A DNA stretch of 64,000 bases, from the NCBI GenBank assembly GCA_947561395.2, contig OX387185.1:21705866-21769865 (forward strand), read 5' to 3'. Of this stretch, positions 58,421-64,000 are shown in pieces. The position numbers and the translations under genes are program-made. Under the pieces are notes generated by a model. It had not been told where the DNA came from. It did not search any database and saw nothing but the letters and a program-made list of their open reading frames with translations. Position 1 is the stretch's first letter. Each line of letters starts with the position of its first letter. The DNA is from Buxus sempervirens. Lineage: Eukaryota > Streptophyta > Magnoliopsida > Buxales > Buxaceae.

Positions 58421-58596
58421 AAAGACAAAGGAAAAATATTAGTATCCCATTAAATCAATTTTACACACCTATGCATGCATGTAGGCTTGGTGAACAAGAG
58501 TTTGGGATTTTCCTTGTATTCATATTTTTTTGCCCTTTAGATTTATGGTTAAAATAACCTTATTAAAATGAGGTGATTGATACGAAAAAGATCAAA

Positions 58597-59340
58597 CCAC
58601 AAAAATTCTGTTGGAGTATTCTAGGGCCTCCAACATGTCCCACAAAAGATAATGTGGCTATAGTAAAGGCCTATAGTCAAATCAAGCATTGGAATTGCAC
58701 AAGCTTCCAAGGGCTTATGACTTGGTTGGTACGAAAAAGACCCACCAATATTGGAAAATTCTAGGGCTTCCAACATATCCCACAAAAAATGAGATGTCCA
58801 AAGTAAAAAAAACTTTAGACAAACTCGAGACTTGGATTACGCAAGCTTCCAAGGGCTTATGCTTTGGAATTAAGGCTACCATAGCCTCTTGAAATTACGC
58901 AGGCTTTCAAGGGCCTATGAATTTCTAAATTAAGGCTTTAGAAGGCCTATGGTGCTTTTGAGAAAAATTTGGAATTTCAGGCCTCCAGGGTCCTATGAGT
59001 TTCTAAATTCAGGCTTTAGAAGGCCTATGAAGATTTTGAAAAATTCTGGAATTTCAGGCTTCCAGGAGTCCTATGAGTTTCTAAATTCAGGCTTTAGAAG
59101 GCCTATGAAGGTTTTGAAAAATTCTTGAATTTCAGGCTTCCAGGAGTCCTATGAGCTTCTAAATTCAGGCTTTAGAAGGCCTATGAAGATTTTGAAAAAT
59201 TCTGGAATTTCAGGCTTCCAGGAGTCCTATGAGTTTCTAAATTCAGGCTTTAGAAGGCCTATGAAGATTTTGAAAAATTCTGGAATTTCAGGCTTCCAGG
59301 AATCCTATGAGTTGATTTTCTGAAATTCCAAGGCTTTCAG
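58597..59340. repeat. E2 78-bp tandem array upstream of gag
   Basis: Five clear units start at 58971, 59048, 59126, 59204 and 59282 (pitch 77-78 bp), built on GGAATTTCAGGCTTCCAGG and GGCTTTAGAAGGCCTATGA. Older, degenerate units extend left to about 58597 (TCTAGGGCCTCCAACAT type). The position matches the E1 70-bp array, but the sequences are unrelated. Confidence 0.88.
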
Positions 59341-61717
59341 ATGCCTCACATATTTTGATTTCCCCCCCCCAGGTGTTTTTGAGTTAAAAAGAGACTCAAT
59401 TTGCCCTTAAGGTGGTGATTTATTTGAAATTTTCTTTCATTGGATTTTTAAATGATTATTTGCTTGGAATTCAAAGGTTCCCAAGTGACCCCCAGATTGC
59501 TCTTTGGAAGAAATCTCAAAAGCTTGGATACTTTATGGTTAAAGATTTCTTAAAGATTGATTTTTGATTGGAATTCGCCTTATCTTAAAAGAGTTGAGCT
59601 TCCTTTCATGAATTATATTACACTTTAAGTTTAAACTCATTATGATTTCCAAGTTCAATTTTTGAGATTGAAGTGTGATTAAGTGGGTTATTTGAACCAA
59701 TTCTCTTTTAATCCTTTACTTCACTTAAGATGGGTTAAGTGGTCAAATTGGACAAAAAGAGCCCAATGTGGACTTAACCCCCAGATTGAGGTGCTTGACC
59801 TGTTTTTTGGTTTGAGCCAACTTTTATTTTATCATTTTCACCCTTGAGTTTAGTTGATTTATTCAATTTAGGTGAAAATGTTAAAAATGACTTTGATTTC
59901 TTGATTTGGGTGTATTTGGAATGGTTTATATGCCATTTATCTCATTTAGCACACCTGCCCACTTGCTTATATAACTTAGGGATGAAAGGACCCAGAAATG
60001 TTTAATTAGCAAGGCTGGAATAGGATTTCGGCTTAAAACCGTGCAATCAGGACGGTTTGGTCCAAACCGTATGACACATGCGGTTGCATCTAAAATGCAG
60101 ACAACCGCATACTCAGGACGGTTTTAAGCCAAAAGATAGATTTGCGATTTGTTTCCTTTTCCAATTGGTTTTATTAGCTTGGTTAAATGCCCAAACACAC
60201 TGTTCACCATTGGGTGGCTTCCAGACTGCCCCAAATTGGGCATTTGACACATCAAATGGCATTAAAAGCCCTCTTAAACCATGAATTTCATGAGGTTGCA
60301 TGGGGAGACCACAAATATGCACAAACAGATCTCTTACAATAAAAGAAATATGTTACAATACAAATTGGCCTTCAAGGGCATGAATCAAAATAAAATTACA
60401 CTTTTAGCCTCCTTGGGCTTGAGAATGAGAGTTTTTAAACAAAAAGGAAAATAAGAGGCCCTTTGCACCAGCAGCTCTTGGATGGCCTTCACACACAAAT
60501 TCCCTACAAGAAAGAGGATTAGCCATATTCATACAAAGGAGGGCGTAGGCTCCCTCCTAAAAATGGACACCTAATGCATGGAATTTGGGACTTTTGGGTG
60601 CTTCCTATGGGCATTTGGGTAGAATGACACTTAAGAAGAGTAAAAACTCTCTCTAAGGGCTACACCAATCCTAGGCTAACAGCAATTTTCTGGGAAAAAC
60701 AAAATCCCATCAAATGGACACCATGATCTTGATTCCTACAAAGTATAGAGGCCATCATAAGGAATAAACTGAAAATACCTTGTTACCTCATGTTTACCTT
60801 CAAAATGGTGTCCATATCATACCTCGGGTTACCTGAGCCATGCAAGACGGCCTTCCCTCAATTACAAACCCTTTCCCCATTGTATTTGGTTTATTTTGGC
60901 CAAAAGGGTGTTTCTCCACCTTCGCGTAGGGGTCTTGGGTTTTGGCTTATTGGCAACTTAGAGCTCAAGCCTAGTGTATGACCAGAATTCTAGATCCACC
61001 ATGTCATCACATCATTGGCTCAAAGTCTCTAAGGTGAATGTTTTCACTTTCGCTTTCCGAAGTAACGACCTTGGTGCGCCAAGCTACACACATTCTTGTT
61101 CAACTTCCTATAGGTGATAGGTAGGCTGTGTAAAAAAATAAAAAAGTGCTCAAGTGCATTTGAAAAAGAGGGTCACATTCAACACAACGTCCCACCCTTG
61201 CCACTCTTTTTTCGTAGCCATGCAAGCGCAATCACATTCACGAAGGCATGATATGGAAATCATATTTGAAGCAAACAATCATGAATAAAACAAAGTAAAT
61301 AAAAAAAATACCTAGCATGCTCATACTAAACATGTATTCACACAAGCATCATGCAAGCATGTTATCATGTTGTACAAAAAAGCAAATAAATCATGGTGAG
61401 CATGCTTGATATGAAGTAAACATCTCTCAAAAATTCTGATTTCATGCTCATCACATTAAACTTCTAATCAAAGCATGCTTATCATAACAAAAATGGCAAC
61501 CTAGCATGGTAAGACTATCTAGGTCCACAAACATGGTTTTGAATATAATCAAAGCATACACACATCACATGGCCTATTGTCTAAGGTCTCAGGTATTCTA
61601 AAAACAAAAGCACTCAGATCAAAAATGTTTATCACAAATGGCAAAACAGCAAACAATTCATGGAAATCAATCAATCATGCTCAAGCAATCAAAACATGGC
61701 TCAATTCCACTAGAACT
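59341..61717 (-). other. E2 5' leader, non-coding, with palindromes at 60037-60123
   Basis: This is the leader between PBS and the tandem array. It contains three 21-bp palindromes at 60037-60057, 60065-60085 and 60103-60123, and otherwise no coding frame worth reporting. Unlike classical Ogre elements, no ORF1 is seen upstream of gag. Confidence 0.7.
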
Positions 61718-61734
61718 CCCCAGCAGAGTCGCCA
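61718..61734 (-). promoter_or_regulatory. E2 primer binding site, Tat/Ogre type
   Basis: The element strand reads TGGCGACTCTGCTGGGG, two bases inside the 5' LTR, the same class as the E1 PBS. Confidence 0.87.
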
Positions 61735-61736
61735 GT

Positions 61737-64000
61737 TGTGAGACATGGATTTGTCATCTCGGATGACTACCGATATCGTCACGCGGGGATCGATAAAAGC
61801 TAAGAGTCGCCACCATCCATTTTAGGGTGTGAATGGACACCAAATGGTTTATGAAAGCCAAATAGAGGCAAAGTAGCTCTAATATATGAAAAATCCAGAG
61901 ATTGGGTAAGCGGAATTATTTATAAGCGGGTGAAGGTGTTAGGCACCCCCACTCATCCGTCTAATACGGTTGCCACATGCTTGCTTATGCCATAAATTGT
62001 TTGCTAACGTAATGGACAAAAAGGTGCTTATAACAAGCACAATGTGTGTGACCATTCCACATGAGAAGTCTAATGAGCTTAGACTCTCTTCGTGGATTCA
62101 TCACTCCTAAGACTTCATGAGTGAGTAGAAATCAGGGTAAAAACAAAGAAAATCAAGCTAAAGTAAATCTGGAGAAATTAAGTCAAAAGAGCTTGAAAGC
62201 TTCGATTAACCATAACTCACTCAATTTAAATCCAAATCCAATGAAACCAAAGCCATTTGAAAACTGGTATATAGTAGAGTATACAGTAAAAATTTCAGCT
62301 CAATCCGATTTAAAACGAGAGAGAAATCCACATCTGAAATCTGCTGTTTATAACTTGGAAAAAGCGTTAAGTAGGCATTTTCAAAATCCTATTCGTGGAG
62401 TTTGGCTCAATAAAAATTCATGAAAATTGGTATGGGGGAAGTGTGTAGTGCCATCTTTCCAAAGAAGAAAACCTCACACCAAACTCTATCCGGATGTGAC
62501 TTGTGTGCTCTCTTGAACAGGCCTAGAAGACCACAGATTAGCTCTGGACTATGCCAGCGAGCATCTCTGAGTCAATTGAGCACCCAAGGCACAAAACAGA
62601 TCAAAATCTGCTGAAACTAGTTGGAAATGAAAATAGACTTCTCAAGGAAAACTCAGAAACTAGAATTACTCAAAACGGATTAAAATTGAGCAAATAGTGC
62701 ACCATAAAAGCGGCAAGTTCAGCAATCTTGGCTGAACTGACTTACAGACTTTGAACAGATGGTGTCAAAAATTGGCTACACAAAAGTGGACGAAATTTTC
62801 CAGATAAGAAATAGGCATATCCATCTATCACATGTCTTTGGAATCACTCAAAAATTCATCCAGAGGATGAAGTTATAAGCATTCCAAGACAGGCCACAGA
62901 TCTGCCCTGTTTTGAAGATTTTTGGATAAAAAAACCAAAATCATAGCATGTGTGCATGTGGATTCGACCAAAACTCTTAAAAATCACCAAAAACCAACTC
63001 ATGAAGTTTTAAGATTCATTTTGAAGCCAATGGATTCAGATTTTCCGTATTGAACATGGAAATCCAAGATCTAGCTTCTTTGATGAAGAAAGGTGGAAAG
63101 TGTGTGAATATGTGAAAATTCACTCCCTAGGAGAAGGATGGAATCCTTTGCTACTGAGAGCAAGGATTCACATATTTCTCCATGAGCAAGTGCAAAACAT
63201 CAGAAAATAAACATCCATAGGTTTAAAATAACCACATAGCATGCTCTTCATCACTTGTAGGTTCTAAGCCTAGAGGATCCATCCCTACTTCTTTTTCCCA
63301 AGGCTCTCTCTTCACGTTTTACGGCTAGAGAGAATTCCCAGGTACTTTGGAAGAGGTCTGGGGCTACAAATCAACACAAAGTGGCCTTATACTACAGAAA
63401 GGTAGAAGATGAGAGAGAAATGTAAAGAGAGTGCTGGAAATATAAAGAGCTTTACCTTTGGTAGCTTGAATACTTGAGGCAGCAATCCAGCATAGTTTTC
63501 CCTCTTCTTGCAGAGCTTCAAAGCTTCAAATTATCAGCCATTTGCAAGAGGAGGACCCCTCTATTTATAGGCCAAATCAGGGGTAGAAGAGTCCCAAGGG
63601 TAGGCCTAAAAAGCCTTCTAGATTATTCCAATTCTCCTCCAAGGCTTGAATTGGAGTAATTCAGCAAGTTTCGGAGGGTGAAATAGGGAGTTCAAGTCCC
63701 TGAGAGGGAGGTAATATGCGGAAATAAGGCTCAGAGATCGAGCCATTTCACAAATCCCCGAAACAGCCAAAACCGCATACACAGTGCGGTTTCCACACAA
63801 CCGTCACTCTAAGTGCGGTTTCTATGCAAATTTAACTAAACCGCACATACAGGACGGTTCAATTCAGTTATGCTCGTCATGATTGCTATCGACGTGGCTC
63901 AACGGCCGAAGCTTCGCGAAGCCATGTGGCAGCTCACGCAACAAGCATGGATATCAACCGTGCTGTGTGTGCGGTTGCAACCGCACATATAGGGCGGTTG
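61737..64000 (-). repeat. E2 5' LTR, right copy, truncated by window end
   Basis: It aligns with the left LTR at a constant offset of 27433 with no indel seen until about 63976. There the left copy continues GAGACC while this copy continues into another 21-bp palindrome (63979-63999). About thirty substitutions were counted by eye before that point. The TATA box is at 63561-63569 and palindromes run from 63771. Confidence 0.93.

Larger units (their letters stand above)
34304..64000 (-). mobile_element. E2: giant Tat-lineage (Ogre/Retand-like) retrotransposon with two antisense genes
   Basis: The left (3') LTR is 34304-36694 (2391 bp); the right (5') LTR starts at 61737 and is cut by the window end. 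The PBS (61718-61734) and PPT (36695-36709) fix minus orientation. Coding order on the minus strand is gag-protease (58343-54561), RT, RNase H, a second archaeal-type RNase H, and integrase (to 50975). The double RNase H is characteristic of the Tat lineage. The 14 kb between integrase and the 3' LTR holds two plus-strand genes and a nested Tekay element. Without the nested insertion the length is about 23.3 kb. LTR divergence is about 1.4% by hand count. Pol is broken by stops and shifts, so this copy is probably not autonomous. Confidence 0.92.

Noticed and set aside
36338..60123. The spaced palindromes as a CRISPR array
   Set aside because: The spacing is irregular, unit centres vary, the copies are scattered over 24 kb of a plant retrotransposon, and no cas genes exist here.

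Overview
The window is plant nuclear DNA made almost entirely of nested LTR retrotransposons. It comes from a large-genome flowering plant, probably a eudicot; the species cannot be told from the sequence. The evidence is Ty3/gypsy Tat (Ogre/Retand-like) and chromovirus (Tekay/Del-like) elements, a Ty1/copia SIRE-like element, a Mutator-type MITE, plant TATA boxes and plant mobile-domain genes. No host gene, rRNA, tRNA or CRISPR array was recognised.

Layout. (1) <1-11117: a minus-strand, gag-only Tat element (E1, TR-GAG type); its 3' LTR is cut by the window start. (2) 11118-15173: the end of a minus-strand Tekay-like LTR carrying a 1.5 kb GGTACC-rich minisatellite. (3) 15779-31361: a Tat-like solo LTR (TSD CTCAG/CTTAG), split by a complete 13.2 kb SIRE-like copia element (17548-30703, TSD GATGG). 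The copia gag is itself split by a 2.9 kb Tekay-like solo LTR (19000-21898, TSD CTAAA). (4) 31404-31763: a MULE-type MITE with a 9-bp TSD. A decayed hAT-like pseudogene follows, then unclassified sequence. (5) 34304->64000: a giant minus-strand Tat element (E2, about 23 kb without its insertion). Gag-protease, RT, dual RNase H and integrase lie on the minus strand. Between pol and the 3' LTR lie two intron-containing genes on the opposite strand: gene A (plant-mobile-domain type) and gene B (DUF7745-like plus coiled coil). A Tekay element (40836-47320, TSD GCTAC) sits in the last exon of gene A.

Most striking pattern. Three unrelated elements each carry their own 20-21 bp imperfect palindrome of nearly fixed length, in several copies upstream of the LTR TATA box. 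In the two elements that carry extra genes, the same palindrome recurs just upstream of those genes' own promoters. The forms are AACCG-N11-CGGTT (E2, at least 23 copies), GCTGCCA-N6-TGGCAGC and relatives (copia) and GCCCGTA-N7-TACGGGC on a 28-bp pitch (E1). Fixed length, variable centre and promoter-linked position suggest family-specific binding sites for a dimeric regulator. The element's extra protein is one candidate for that regulator; this is inference.

A second pattern: all seven premature in-frame stops found in E2 (both strands) are TAG at positions where CAG fits. This is what deamination of methylated CHG sites would produce. LTR pairs differ by only about 0.5-1.4% by hand count, so the insertions are recent.
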